A stretch of DNA of 64,000 nt from Otis tarda (Eukaryota; Chordata; Aves; Otidiformes; Otididae): assembly GCA_026413225.1 (NCBI GenBank), contig CM048552.1:24541001-24605000 (forward strand), read 5' to 3'. A program made the position numbers and the translations under genes. The notes below the pieces were generated by a model. That model had not been told where the DNA came from. It saw only the letters and a program-made list of their open reading frames with translations, and searched no databases. Position 1 is the stretch's first letter. Each line of letters begins with the position of its first letter. This document shows positions 1 to 13,300 of the stretch, piece by piece.

Positions 1-94
1 TTTCTGACTTGTTGAGATTAAAGGCAAGAGTAACCCATAAGTACACAGACAACGCTGTAAAGATTGCAAAAATTGTGTATTTGCACCCAAAATA

Positions 95-113
95 TAAATA
101 AATAAATAAATAA
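95..113. repeat. (AAAT)n microsatellite
   Basis: About four to five copies of TAAA in a row. It is a simple repeat with no sign of function, and is not attached to a recognisable retroelement. Confidence 0.85.
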
Positions 114-1791
114 TGGAAGCTACTTTAATGTATGGCATTGTTGTGGATGTTAAACATAATGGAGTGACAAGACAACTTTTTTGTCTGTACAGTTTTGCTT
201 TTTATCACATGTTGAGCTCTGCTGGTTGAGCAGTTCTATTTCAATTGTATACAGAACATGATTTTTTAACAGAAAGTGCCTGAATGGAACAGCAGAAACA
301 CAAACAGTGACAGCTGCTAACTTAATCTATGAGTCATACTAGTTTGAGATTTGCATGTGGAAAAGCTTGTCTCTCAACTTTTTGAGAAAGTCCTACTTGA
401 CTTACAGGGAGACTTGTGTTCTACTTCACATCTAACATTCTCCTATTCCTCAAAAGAAGATATTAAGACAAAAAACCCCACACGTTCTCATGTTTTCTCA
501 ACTTGCAGCCCCCCTCCACTAGGAAAATAATATTAAGTGTTTCAATTTTACAGGATGCTCTGCCTTAACATCATCAACAACAAAATCTTGGGACTGCATG
601 AAAATATAAGACAATACGTAATTGACTTGGGAGCAAAGTTAATCCATGGGTACAATAGCATTTAATGGTCCACTAAAAGTTTATTGCACCTTGCTGTGAA
701 GTACTTGATATTGGTAACTGATTGACTGGAAGCCTGAGCAGATGAACTTCTCATTTCATTCAGAAAAGCATATTCATGACAAAAGAAGTGGAGAAATTTT
801 TGAGAAGATGAAGCCATAGTATCATCAACATTTATTTTCAGACTTTGCACAGATACACCACAGATTTTACTTACTACTAACAAGGGAAAGATGTAGAGTG
901 GTATGTTATCAATCTCACCTTCCCTCCAATCACTCTGTCCCCTTAATATCTCTTCTTTGATCCCTTAATTTTGAAATTCTTGTATAATCAAATCACTTCT
1001 CTGTATGCAGTGATGAAGAAATAATATTTTAAGGAAGATTAGGCTATGACTAATGAGAGAATAGAGAGATAAGCACACAGTCCATATCTCAATCTGTAAG
1101 GTATCTGGCTTACCTTATTTTAAATGCTTAAGCAAAGGATGCATATTAGGACTTCAGTTTTCTCATATAGCCTATGGAAAGTGCTAGATATATCCTTTAA
1201 TCACCCACTCCACCTAAGGTCTAGATCGCCTCTGCAAATAACTGCCTTTCTCTACTGAGCCTAGCTGATGTTAGATGTTCTGGAGTCCATGTCTGTTGTG
1301 TCAGTGCCTAAAGCTAGATGAAATGAACCTTGGCCCATGTGACTTTATCCGAATTTCTTATGTTTCAGTTTTACACCTGAAAATAAATTGGTAGTCCTCC
1401 AGCATGAGAATCACTCATTCATTATTTATGATAATTCTTTAAAATAACATGCAACATTCATGGAGAAAGGAAGGAAGAGGGGCAAAGATAACATATGAAC
1501 TCAATAAACCTTTAGGCTGGGTTCTGCACCGCTATTGGGTTTTATAAACTCCATTCCATTCGTTAATAGGTTTGCTTTGATCTTTTCTCTTAGCTACTGC
1601 ACTTATAGTCTACACAAATTTCTCACCTTTTGACTGACAGAGTTTCAGGGGTAAAAGATGTATTTTCATTATGTTTAGTTAGATTAATTTGCTGCTTCTC
1701 AAACCAAAAACCTATTACATATACGAAAGACTTTATTATTTTCTCACAGAGATTTTTATTTTTATTATTTTCATAAGGAATGCCTTAGACA

Positions 1792-1849
1792 ATGCTTTTT
1801 AACTGTAGGTCTTCTGCTTTATGCTTTTTAACTATGGGTCATTATAGCT
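1792..1849. repeat. Two-copy 29-bp tandem duplication
   Basis: The 20-base start of the unit (ATGCTTTTTAACTGTAGGTC) recurs 29 bases later with two mismatches, and the copies then diverge. This looks like a local replication-slippage duplication. Confidence 0.6.
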
Positions 1850-2185
1850 CCTAACCCAAGTAGATTAAAAGAGGAATATCACAAATATTCTGCTGTCAAA
1901 AAATGCACTAAATAACTGTGAAAGCCTCACGCATAGCTAATATTTATGATTTGTCAGCATTACAAATGCATCACATTCCAAACAGAAGAACAACTTTTGG
2001 CTTCAGTAAGGCACAGGGAAACTACATCTAGGATAACTGGCACAAGAACAACATCAATAGCTCAGCTTGGTATGACTGGTGGTGAGTAATAAATGCAGCT
2101 TTCTCTTAGCCTTTCAGCTGAGAAGAAACAACAGAAGTTTGGTCCAATGCGTAGCCTCAGAGGCAGCAGACTACACTGTTTTACC

Positions 2186-2770
2186 ATGGAATCATAGAAG
2201 GGCTTAGGTTGGAAGGGACCTTAAAGATAATCTAGTTCCAACTCCCCTGCCATGGGCAGGGACACCTTCTGTTAGACCAGGTCACTCAAAGCCCCGTCCA
2301 GCCTGGCCTTGAACACTTCCAGGGATGGGGCATCCACAACTTTTCTGCGCAATCTATTGCAGTGCCTCACCACTCTCACAGTGAAGAATTTCTTCCTTAT
2401 GTCTAATCTAAATCTACCCTCTTCCAGTTTAAAGCCATTACCCCTTGTCCTATCACTACATGTCCTTGTCAAAAGTCCCTCTAGAGCTTTCTTGTAGGCC
2501 CCCTTTAGGTACTCTAGGCCTTCTTTTCTCCAGATTGAACAACTCAAATTCTCTCAGCCTGTCTTCATAGGAGAAGTGTTCCAGCCCTCTGATCATCTTC
2601 CCGGCCCTCCTCTGGACTCTCTTAGCAGGTCCACATCCTTCTTATTTTGGGAACTCCATAGCTGGACACAGTACTCCAGGTGAGGTCTCACAAGAGTGGA
2701 ATAGATGGGGAAAATCACCACCCTCAACCTGCTGACAATGCTTGTTTTGATATAGCCCAAGACACGGTTA
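2186..2770 (-). mobile_element. CR1 LINE, 3' fragment
   Basis: Read on the minus strand, this is the 3' end of a CR1 retrotransposon: the end of ORF2 followed by the short 3' UTR and the ATTCCATGG tail at about 2186. CR1 is the dominant avian non-LTR retrotransposon. Copies are usually 5'-truncated because reverse transcription starts at the 3' end and stops early. The 5' break is at about 2770, beside a doubled GGTTAATTAC. The reading frame is damaged upstream of 2547, so the copy is dead. It diverges more from the CR1s at 16.3, 29.3 and 58.2 kb than they do from one another. Confidence 0.93.
2272..2547 (-). pseudogene. CR1 ORF2 C-terminal remnant
   Basis: A 91-codon open stretch ends at the natural ORF2 stop. 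It carries the CR1 C-terminal signature: a YLKGAYKKA segment, then GRFRLDIRKKFFTVRVV, then a SLEVFKARLDGAL tail. The same order is seen in the CR1 copies at 16.4 and 17.1 kb. No catalytic reverse transcriptase motif lies in this part, so the fragment has no activity of its own. The first codons before the CR1 match come from a shifted frame. Confidence 0.88.
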
Positions 2771-3236
2771 GGTTAATTACGGTTAATTACCAGAAGGCCA
2801 TTACATTACTGAGGTTTATCAGAGCATCCTAACATCTAACCACATTCCTCTCTAGTCCATTCCTCTCCAGGGTCAGCATATGAGCAGAGGAAATATACTG
2901 AGTCAGACAGCGGTTCCTACACAACAAAGCAACCTCAAAGCATGTCTCCTCCTGTACATGTTGTCTTCTCACAAGCCGTAACCCTCAGAGATGGGAGCAG
3001 GGACCATCCCCAGTGCCACAGTGGAGACCTCAAACCCTGAAGCCTTACTACGGTCACTGCTAGTAGGCTGAATTTTCCGAAAAGTCAACATTATTGCCAA
3101 AGGCATCAAAAACTGATTATGAGTCCAGGATTTAGCATAACCTTTGGCACAATGCAAGGTATATGATGGATCTAATACTGTGTTCCTCTCAGATGAGTAA
3201 AGTACTGACACAAATATAACAAGCGGTAGAACATTA
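2771..3236. other. Unique DNA between CR1 and LTR
   Basis: Nothing recognisable. The open frames are at most 80 codons and match no family I know. Confidence 0.6.
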
Positions 3237-3241
3237 CCCTA
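3237..3241. repeat. Target-site duplication, left copy (CCCTA)
   Basis: CCCTA directly precedes the TG that opens the LTR at 3242, and an identical CCCTA directly follows its closing CA at 4376. A 5-bp duplication is typical of ERVL-class (class III) integrations. Confidence 0.85.
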
Positions 3242-3423
3242 TGTCGTAGTTCAGCCTCGATTGGGACCAGACTACGTAGTCTCTCTCTCGCTCCCCCCAC
3301 CCTCCGAGAGAATAGGAGGAGATGATATAACAAAAATGGCTCAAGGTTTGAGATAAGGATGGGGAGAAATCCTTAAAGTTACCGTTACAGGCAAAACAGA
3401 CTCGACTTGGAGAAAACTATTCA

Positions 3424-3429
3424 TTTATT
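3424..3429 (-). terminator. LTR polyadenylation signal AATAAA
   Basis: The plus strand reads TTTATT. It lies toward the 3' end of the minus-oriented LTR, downstream of the TATA-like box, as expected of the signal that ends retroviral transcripts. The copy at 61.4 kb has AATAAA in the matching place. Confidence 0.7.
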
Positions 3430-4195
3430 TTCTAAAATTAACAGGAGAATGAGACAGGGAACAAGATAACCTCCCCCTACCCCTCCCTCTTCCCGGGCTT
3501 AACATTATCTCTACTACCTTCCCCTCCCGAGCGGCACAGAGGGGAAGAGGGAATGGGGGTCGCGGTCAGTTCATCACACGTTGTTTTATGCCGCTGTGTC
3601 ATTGTCGGGGGAAGAACTCCTCGCATTCCTCCTCTGCTCCAGCGTGGGGTCCCTCCCACGGGCCACAGTCCTTCGTGAAACTGCTCCGGCGTGGGTCATC
3701 TCCTCCACGGGGTGCAGTCCCTCTAGAACAGCTGCCCCAGCGGGCCCTCCCCAGGCCACAGCCTCCTTCAGGCCTCCACCTGCTCCGGCGTGGGGTCCTC
3801 CACGGGCTGCAGGTGGATCTCTGCCCCTCCGTGGACCTCCATGGGCTGCAGGGGGACAACCCGCTCCACCATGGTCTTCACCATGAGTTGCAGAGGAATC
3901 TTGGCCAGGAGCCGCGTTACTCCTCCCCCTCCTTCTTCACTGACCTTGGTGTCTGCAGCCGTTCCTCACAACAGGCTGGCAGATGCCTCTCAGGATCCTT
4001 TTTACATCTTATTCACTTCTCATCTCCTCTCCACTTCTTGCAGCCAGGCCGGGCCGAGTTGGGCCCAGTCGGCTGCCCGGCGGGAGGCCAGAGGGTGAGG
4101 CCTGCAAGGCCCATGAGGCTCGCGCCTCCCCCTCTCTGCCCCCCGCTCAGCTGCTTCACATCTTCTCTCCCTTTTTTTTTTTCTGTTTTCCCCTA

Positions 4196-4203
4196 CTTAA
4201 ATA
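4196..4203 (-). promoter_or_regulatory. LTR TATA-like box
   Basis: The minus strand reads TATTTAAG after a conserved GATAACG, with a CCAAT box about 40 bases further upstream. The LTR at 61.4 kb has GATAACGTATATAAG at the same place, so the element is conserved between copies. Confidence 0.7.
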
Positions 4204-4376
4204 CGTTATCTCAGAGGCGTTATCGCGGGACATTCTGCTACCAATTGGCTTGGCCTTGGCCAGCAGTGGGTCCGCCCTAGGCCCGGCCAAGTCCACTAAA
4301 CTAAGGGGAGCAACTTGTAGCAGTTTCCTACAGAAGCTACCACCTTAGGCCTCCCCTCACTAACAAAACCAGAACA

Positions 4377-4381
4377 CCCTA
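4377..4381. repeat. Target-site duplication, right copy (CCCTA)
   Basis: Identical to 3237-3241. It fixes the right edge of the solo LTR. Confidence 0.85.
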
Positions 4382-7300
4382 TAACACTGTATGGTTTCTT
4401 ATTCATAACACGTCGTGTCAAATCCCGCGCAGCGGCAAATCACAATGAATTAAGGGATGAGGAACCTGACAGTGCACAAGTTCCACTGCAGGCTTCCACC
4501 TCACACAACCACCACTATGTCCAGCATCCTGGCAGCTGCACAGCAGGTTTTTTTTTACTTTTGTAAAAGTACATTCCTCGATAAAGAGGCAGAGTTGATT
4601 ATTTGAACTGACAATTTCTAGAACACATTTACTAACATTTTTTTTCAAATGGAGCAATAAATATTTAACATGAATGTTTCACAGTTCACAGCACAGAATT
4701 CCAGCATTCGGTTAAAAGCATTCTGCTAAAACACTGCCATCTTATGATAAAATCTGAAGTTAAATGGACTGTTATGAACTAATCTAGCACATTAGAATTT
4801 TATTCTACAAGTTTGTGCTACTTTTATTAGCTCTTTCTCTTTGGCTATTCAGGGAAAGATGTACAATAGTGAATACTAAGAATATATGTGATGTACAGCA
4901 AGTTGGATGTATCCACTTTCTTTTCATAGTGGTCCTTCTTCCCTCCAAATGGTGACTTCAACTTCTGTCACCTTCAGGACTGATTTACACTTACTAGTTT
5001 AAGCTCATAAAAGCTTAATTGCCAGAGGTTTAGAAGTTCAAGCAGGAGAGCAGGGGATGGCTGTCTGAACTGGTATTCATATTTCCACTCTTTACAAATT
5101 GGCCTTGAAGAATTTTGAAAATCCCAGTGTTTTGTGATTTCAGAGAATAAGTGGCATTGAATGTTCTTCATTTCTGCTTCAGAACCCATCCAAAAATAAG
5201 CATGTAAACTTTATGAACCAAGGTTAAAATGATTGTATTTTTTAAACTGATAGGTCTCTAACACAAGCTTAAATTTGCAAGATTTACTTTAGGTTCAGCC
5301 CTGTTGCTGTGTAAAATATCCACAAAATACTGCACATATATATTTTAGATAAGCTTTCATTGTTAACATTTGTAAATGTCAGTGAAATCTCCAAGTTCAG
5401 GAGGTATTCAAGAGCCCAGCCTGACAAGCAGTTCTTGAGCTGTTCTCTACTGTCTGATCTTTGCAAACAAAGATATTTCCCCTTTTTGCTGAAGTGAAGT
5501 ATCTTCCCTTTCCAGAAAGTATTAGGGAGTAACCATCTTAGATATTCTTGTACCAGACAGATGGGAAGGAGGCACGATGTCTCCATAGCCAGTTCTTCTC
5601 TACTGGGCACAAAAAGCAAGGTTTCGGGTATCTTTATCAAGAATTTTTTTTCACATTTAACACTTTATGTTGATTTTGTATGTGATATTATATGTGTGAG
5701 ATCTACAACTGTACCCCCAGAAAAGGGAATTATATTTCTCTCTAGCAAGAAGAGACAGTTACCTGGGTGAGGATCTTGAAATCTACTACCATAGTCAATC
5801 CAAATTTCTTAGCCCACAAGATCATCGCCTGGAGATATTTTAGCAGTCACAGAAAACAAACATGCATAAAATCATTACTAAAATAATCTAGTAAGCCTGT
5901 ACAAACTGACACTTTAAAATGGGGAGCAGAAAAAAAAAAACATAGAAACCATTATCTGGGGCATAAGAGTTTAAAATGTTTTTCTGTTTTGGTACTGGTG
6001 TATTTTGTAACTTCATTAAATTTTATAAGTCAACTATTTGAGTATAAGAACTCTATTTTTCACAAGCAAGCAGCAAAAGAAACAAATCAAAACTAAACAG
6101 AGTAACAGGTACTGTCAAACAGTTCCTATCATAGAGATAAATTAAATACCAATGAAATGTTAAGCAGCATTTTTGTATTTTCCAAAAGATTCCCACAAAA
6201 AGGAGTGAAATAGATTCAAATGACACAGAGCAGAATACTCAGGTAACTCACTCTTCATATAGACACAGAAATTAAGAAAACACACCAAAACTTCACAATT
6301 AGTCTGTGGTTTTGCTTTTCTTCTTACTGCTGTTTAGATTTTTTTCTCTCCTCTGCTAAGCTAGATAGGCGTGCTAGCGAGCAATGCACTCAGAAGGAGG
6401 CCACAAACACATAGCTACTCAGCAATACTGCCCTAGTTCCTTCTTTCTGCTCAAATTTGGTGCTGTTTGGATTTTTCTGAGTAAATTTCAAGCCAGGGGA
6501 GTGTACATATAGGCTCAGAGGATGCCTATCAGAAGGTCAGAAGTCAGTGTTGTCCAAAAGGATGAAATTACTAAAATGCAATGCAAAAATCAGTTAATAA
6601 ATAGCCATTTTTTAAATATATTATAAGCAATGCTTCTTCCACTGGAAAACACTCCAGTGTTTTCTAAGTATAAACTATAACTTTGATCTTCTATTTTTTT
6701 TTCCTTCTGGCAGTGAAAATAAAATTAAAAATAGCCTATATAGTTAGGAATTCCCCACTTCATATCTAATAATACAGATCTAAAAGGAAGATACTCTCTT
6801 CTCTTCTCTTATAACCACTCACATTCATCAGAATTTATGCAAAGAAGCACCAAATGGCAAAAATTAGAAATATCAACACCAGAAAATGTTGATAGATTAA
6901 TGATTATTTTAGCACATTGATTAAGTGAAGATGTCCAGAGGACCTTTGTGATCACCTAGAGGAAATTCCATCACCTACATTACTGAATTTTATTTAGTGA
7001 AATCCTACACTGAACTCATTTCAGCAAGTTTTTTGTCTGGCAATCCTATGCATGACCAGAACAAGTGACATCTGCAGGGGTGCCTAAGTGAGCTTGGGCA
7101 TAGACCAAAACAAGTGGTATACAATTTCAGAAAAATTTGAAAGTAAAGAGTTTAAAATCTCATTGGGTGGCATTGAATTGATGGGTACAACTCTAGTAAT
7201 CACCATGCCCTCTGACTTCACACTACATCTATCTTCCTCTCGCCTCAGTCAACACTGGATATTGAAACCATCGCATCATACCTGTCTTTAATTTGCCAGA

Positions 7301-10300
7301 TTAGTCCAGATTAATTATATTCAGTCTTTGGGTCAGCTACCTTATACATGAATATTAAAACTTGAAAGTGTGCCCTCCAGTAAGAAACTTGCAGGACTTT
7401 CCAGAATAAGCGAGATTAATCAGACATGATAATTATGATAATAAATGTAATATTAACTTATCACATCCTATAAATTCAGCTAAATGAGCTCCATGGCAGT
7501 AGTGGTTAAGAATTAAGAGGAAAGGCAATGACAATCTACATTATTGAAAATAAACCCTTCATAGCCTGGTTCAAAGCCATTTTTCACAGTCCATATACAG
7601 CTCATCATCTTGTCTATATGCTCTCCATGTCTGGAGGCAGTAGAAATACATGAACCTAAGGCCTTGGCAAGTTAACCTTAACAAGTTAAACTCTGACACA
7701 GCATAGAAACATATAAGGTAGGGAATTATTCTTATTCTGGCTTTCTTAGAGTTGGATATGGGCTTTGCATGGCAGTACGGTATTTCATGGTCCTTTAGAG
7801 CTCTGTTGCCTAAATTCTGGGTCAGCCAATAGGCCTCACTTAATTTGTAATTTGGAATCATAGAATAGATTCCACCACTTTGAACTGCTTAAGAATAGGC
7901 CATTTTTGTTTTCAGCTTCCTATATGCATTTTAATTTTTAGTTTGTCTACTGGAGGCTGAAAGAGGTACACTGTACAAATATCATGTCAGGACGTTGTCT
8001 AGTTGATGACACTAGAGCTATGAGAGGCAATGTATAGCATACATTAAGAAAGCTGAAAGATATCCACTTTCTGGCTCTCATAATCCTCTCAGAAAAGATT
8101 AGCTCAGCTTCTCCATCCCTCACACCCGATATTTCTTGCTCTAGCCTTATTTTCCAGGTGATCAATTCAATTTCACAGTATTCTACAGTCTTCTTTGGTA
8201 TTCTCAGCTGAAATAGACTCTGTCCACCAATTACTATCTTCATGTCTTCAATTTCTATGTCCACTTCATTCAATTTTACAGTGAAGCTTTCAAAATTCTT
8301 ATCAGTTTTAGCTTGTCCAGCCTTTTATTAATCTCTGTCATGTCCTTAATAAATAAAATCTAACATTGCAATAGAACTCAAATTCATAGGCTGTGAAAAC
8401 TATGAAAATTGAAAAAAAAAAAAAAGAAAAGAAAATTTCAAAATTCAACTACTGGAAGGTTGAAAGTAAACTCCTTTGAGTAGTCAGTTTTATTTGTTCA
8501 GGCAGTGTCTAATAAAAACAAATTTTAAAATATCAAAAGCAAATATCAAATCTTACAAAATTAAGAGAACTAAGACTAGTTCATCTTTGGCTATATTGAA
8601 TTTATCTGAGTAATCTTATGATATAAATTTAATTGACAGAAAAAAGTACAATATAAGAGTCATTAGGGCCACAATTTTATTTTGCCTGATTAACTGAGTT
8701 CCCAGTATGGAAAAAAAAATGTGTTGATTGAAAAAATATTTTCAAAAAGGCTTATTTAGATTGAAATATTTTAAATAGACTGTTTGGAATGTTACTTCGA
8801 TGTCATTTTATTTGAGAAATCAATATTTAAATCTTCAGGATTTAAAGTTTTGTGCAAGATAAAAATCATATTTTCATCACTTGTTTTTTTACACATCAAA
8901 AGTTTTGGAAAATGCTTAATATTTTTTCCTTTTCCAATTACATTAAAATTAAAACACAAAACCATAGCAAGATATCAGTTAACTAAATTTGCTCAGATTC
9001 ATCGTCAGAACCGGTCTGCTGTAGTTACAATGACCAAAAACTGAAGACCATGTTTCTGTTCACCACTACCTCCAAAATGAGATTCTAGTCTCTGGCTGTA
9101 TCCCCTTGCCCTCCACTTCAGTAGCAATGAAGTGATTGAACAGAAGTGTGGCTGGGCTGCTCCCCGCCTCTCTGTCTTCACAGGTCATACCAAACTCTCA
9201 AATTCCTTCCACCCTGTCCCAGCGGAAAGGCGCCGCCATTCAGCAGCAGGCCAGCAGACATTCCTCTCTGGTGAGGGGGATGGTAAGCACATCCATAATG
9301 TGTCAAACATACAGCGTCATCAAAAACTATTATTCTCAGGCTAAGTGCAGCTACTCTATATGCGAACATGGTGTATTAGCATGCTTGATTGATCCATCTA
9401 TAGATTGCATGTTGGCACTGCAAACAACTCCATGGCCAGAGGCAATACGTCAGTCGCTTGAGAAAGCTGTGGAAAGGTCTTTGCCTTCATTACTATAATA
9501 AGGCAATATCTACATACCATTACATATACCAGTGAACCCATAAATGTCAATACTAATGTTTTTAAAATTCAATATGTCAAAAGGATGACATATATCAATT
9601 TGTTCTGTAAAAGGGGCATTATATACTGAACAAAATGAAGATTACGCTACAGAAAAACCCAACAGCAGCAACGTTCTTTCATACACTTGCCCTTCTTAGG
9701 AGCAACCCATCATTCTGCTCTAATTAAGAAGGATGTTTTCCAGTGTGGTCAAAATGATGCAGCTGTCCTTCACCCTGAAACTAGCGAATAGAAAAAGCAA
9801 TCAAAACTAGTATCCTGGAACAATCACACAGTATTTTTGTCGGTGTTCTGGTTAATTCTGCTATGTATCTGCTTCTTGCATTAAAATTTTGGGGATGAAA
9901 GAGTATTTATTTTTTTGCATCCTAGCTACCTCCTAAATAGTCTATGACTTTAAATTGCAAATAATCTAGTGCAATAGACAACACTAGCCAACATTCAACA
10001 CAGGAAGTATTTCCATTTTTATTAAAGTACTTCTGAATATTATTATTTTTATTAATTTCTAATGGCATCATTAAATTTGAGTGGAACAGAAGAGTCAGAT
10101 AATTTTTTTCTTATCCAAAATGTACTTTCAAAAGCTTTTGGCAAACTAGGAAACATCAGATTCTGTTGCCCCATTTCTGTTCTAAGAGAGTGAAAGTGCT
10201 GTGTAACTCTGAAATCTTTTGGTTTAATATTTTGCACTTTAGAAATGTTCAGCGTTTCAAAATAAAATAGCCTGTAATTTAATGTATTTACATTCTTTAG

Positions 10301-13300
10301 TCCATTTGTTTTAAAGAGCTCAGGATTTAACCAATAATTGTGCATACACAAAGACTGTCCCTGTTCAGGAGAACTGATGGAGCAGGCATGGATGGCTGCA
10401 AACCAACAGTGTCGTGAAAGGAAACAAGGAGACAGTGGTGGTCAGCCAAAAAATTCATATGGTCTCTCACTTCTTGTAGACAATAAATCCATTTCCCTGG
10501 AGAAGAATCATCCCTCCTTTCACACAAAGGAAGTACCAGCGTGAGGTGTGCTACCTCCAAGCTCCCCCAGTCCCGGCCACCTCCCACTGCCACGGCAGAC
10601 AAGAGGGGAAACAGCAGAAAGCAGTCTTTGTCAAACTGGCAATATAAAAACATCTGTGAAGGCTTCACAGTCAGCGGAATGGATCCAGATTCAGGTATGT
10701 TGTGCTCACTTTTGAAAAACAAAAAAGATACAGATCCTGGGGACTAGAAAGGTGCCTGGAGCTAGAAATTCAGTGAAAGAGGAATTGCAGCTAGCTACCG
10801 GGAGCCAGAGGAGACTAAGCCAAAACGGAACAGTGACAGCTTTTATACAATTAATACAGGCTCTTTTCCAACAAAATAACCTTTTCTGTTTTATTTAATC
10901 ATCCAAATGAAATGAATAATAAGGGGTGGGGGAGGGGAATAGCCTGGTTCAAGAACATCCTGGACGATGGAAACTGACTGGACTTGATTGCTGCTTTTTT
11001 CATTGTAATTTTCCTCCTCGGAGGCAAGGATGGAAGAAGAAAAAGGAGAGAATCAAAATCAAGTGAGCTTAAGAGTGGACAGTTACTTGCCGTTGGGACA
11101 TTTTTGTGTCTGCATGGTCAAGAGGATGAAAGAGTCACATTGAGCACCAAGGGGGAAAGTAGGGGAGGGACTTGATAGCCATTAGGGCCATTATTTCCAA
11201 CTTCATGATGAATAGTCAGGGTCAGGAAAAAGGAAAATAGTGTGAAACCCCCATTGTTGTGCAAGAGCAAGGCAGAAAGATAGATGAGCTGGCAACAGCT
11301 AACACTGACCCTGCTATCAAGCAGAGAAAGCGGTGTGCAAGTGTTAACAGCTGTTCGAAAATCTCATGGCAGCAGCAGCAAGAGAAGCAGTAGTTACCTC
11401 TTCCATCTCTTCTGCCTTAGCTGCAGAGGGTGCAAGGACTGAAATAGCGTTGAGAAAATATGTGTGAAGGTAAAGAAAAATAAAGAGTGAATTCCTAGAA
11501 GGCAAGTGTTGAAGAGTTAGTGCATACTAAAATCTATGATTTATTCATGTAAATATTTTCAGTGGCAAGTTCTGATGCTGTTGCTTTCCCTTGCAGATTA
11601 TTGTATGAACTAAATAACTCTCAGAAGGAGAGTATAGATACATTGGACTCTCATGACTATGCATGTAAAAAACGTGCTATCATGGATCCACTTGATATTG
11701 CACTTGGAATTATCATCAGTGGAAAATTGGAGGCATAAAATAGGAAAGCATGTAGGAAAAGAAAATAAAAAGACGTATTAGGCCCTAAGGAGGGATTCAC
11801 CTCATCTAAATTTAGATGTCTGAAAGGCTGAAATATTGAATCCCTCTATTCTGAGAGGTACCGCTGGAGACAATAATTTCATAGGATAAATGACTAAAAT
11901 GGATTAGATGATTAATTTAGATTAATTGTCTCCTGGAATTGCCAGTGTTTATCCCATGACTCCAGAGGGAGAATACACAACTAACCAACTGCCTTTTAAA
12001 TGGCTAGTTATGTGAGATTATTTCATCACGAGAGTTAGTTGAGATTATGTACAACGACACATCTCAGAGAATCTTATTATTAACTGATATAAATTACCTT
12101 CTACTTCCCATAGAAATGATAATACACTAGTTCTATATGTAAATATTGAAAAAAAGAGAGGACTGGAAATAATCATTGCTTTTACAAGAAAACAAATAAG
12201 AAAATAAGAAAATAATGTTTGTTGTACTAAGTAAAATATTAAAATGAGATAGTTGTGTAAGTATTATCTAATATTTGCCAGTGATATTTTTGGGTTAAAA
12301 GTCATTGCCTTGAGAATAAATTTACCAAGTCATGACTAACTGAGCTCTAAATTATCCAAATGTATAAGCCAACATTATTGTGGGGTTTTCTGGGCATAGG
12401 AGCATATAATACTGTGGCAAAAGTGACATATAAACTTGTGTTTTATCTGTTTCAAAAGAATATTATTGCTTCAGCTTAGTAAAATTCAGTGCAGAAGACT
12501 TGACTGCATTCTTCTTTAGTAAGGCCCTCTCTGTTTCTCTTACAGTCAAAGTAACATGATTCATCTGTACCGTTGAATTATTTCTAGCTCACTAAACAGA
12601 GTCACTGCCTTTTTTCATGTTTATACACTCTTCAAAAACCCCTGTAGACCATTAAGAGCCTTCTTTTTGAGTCTCACAGTAGCCAATATGTCTTTTGTTT
12701 GAACAAAAACACACAGTCCTGATTGTCAGTTTGGGAACAGGCATCTCTTTCTTTATCTTCATGCCCAGATATTATTGCTCATCTTTTCCAAAGCATTTTG
12801 ATCCAAAGTACAATGTGGGAGGAAATAAAAAAGCTCAGCAGGAGACGGATGTTAAGGATGGAGATTCAGTCTCTGAATTTGCTGCCTTTTATATATTCAA
12901 ATAAGATTATTTATACAGAGTCATCAAATAATGGTCAAACATGGAAGCACTCAGAGGTTCAGTTAGGGTCAGCTCCCAGGATTTGCTTAACCAAATGGAT
13001 AATAATTCTTTCCTCCAATGTGCACTCTCATATGACTCCATTCTGAAATATCATACCAGCTCTTTCACGAAGGGTTTCGAACCCTTTTTTTTTTCTTCAA
13101 GGGGATCCTTTAAAGGTTTCTTTTAAAGCTTGTAACTGCTCTAATTCCAGTCATTATATCTTTCACAGTCATGGTTTCTAGCTCCATACTCTGGACAGGC
13201 TTTGTGGGTGACTACAGCCTTCCTTCCCTGCTGCCTCACCCCTTCTCCTTCCACGAGTCCCAACGGTGGGAGCTGATCCCTGTCCTGGCAGATCCCAACT

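Larger units (their letters stand above)
1..2185. other. Unique AT-rich intergenic or intronic DNA
   Basis: No gene, RNA gene or interspersed repeat is recognised here. All open frames are short (73 codons or less) and look like chance frames in AT-rich DNA. The stretch holds a short AAAT microsatellite at 95-113 and a diverged 29-bp tandem pair at 1792-1849, listed separately. Confidence 0.7.
3242..4376 (-). mobile_element. Solo LTR of an endogenous retrovirus (ERVL-like), 1,135 bp
   Basis: The element starts TG and ends CA and is flanked by a perfect 5-bp duplication, so it is a complete solo LTR, left after recombination between two LTRs removed the internal genes. Orientation is set by a minus-strand CCAAT box (GCCAATTGGT, about 4240), a TATA-like CTTAAATA (plus-strand reading, 4196-4203) and an AATAAA signal (plus-strand TTTATT, 3424-3429), in promoter-to-poly(A) order on the minus strand. 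The middle (about 3620-3930) is very GC-rich and built of imperfect repeats around CTGCAGCCCATGG. The LTR at 61397-62472 is a second copy of this family in the other orientation. A 230-codon frame on the plus strand (3588-4280), antisense to the LTR, is discussed in the findings. The class is inferred from the duplication length. Confidence 0.88.

Noticed and set aside
7851..7870. GGAATCATAGAATAG, resembling a CR1 tail
   Set aside because: Only about 15 bases match and no CR1 body lies on either side.
9136..9498. 120-codon plus-strand frame
   Set aside because: It opens with a TTG, has no recognisable domain, and overlapping frames on both strands are also open. The local base composition explains it.
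10327..10722. 131-codon minus-strand frame
   Set aside because: No known family, no clear start context, and three other frames of 68 codons or more overlap it on the plus strand.
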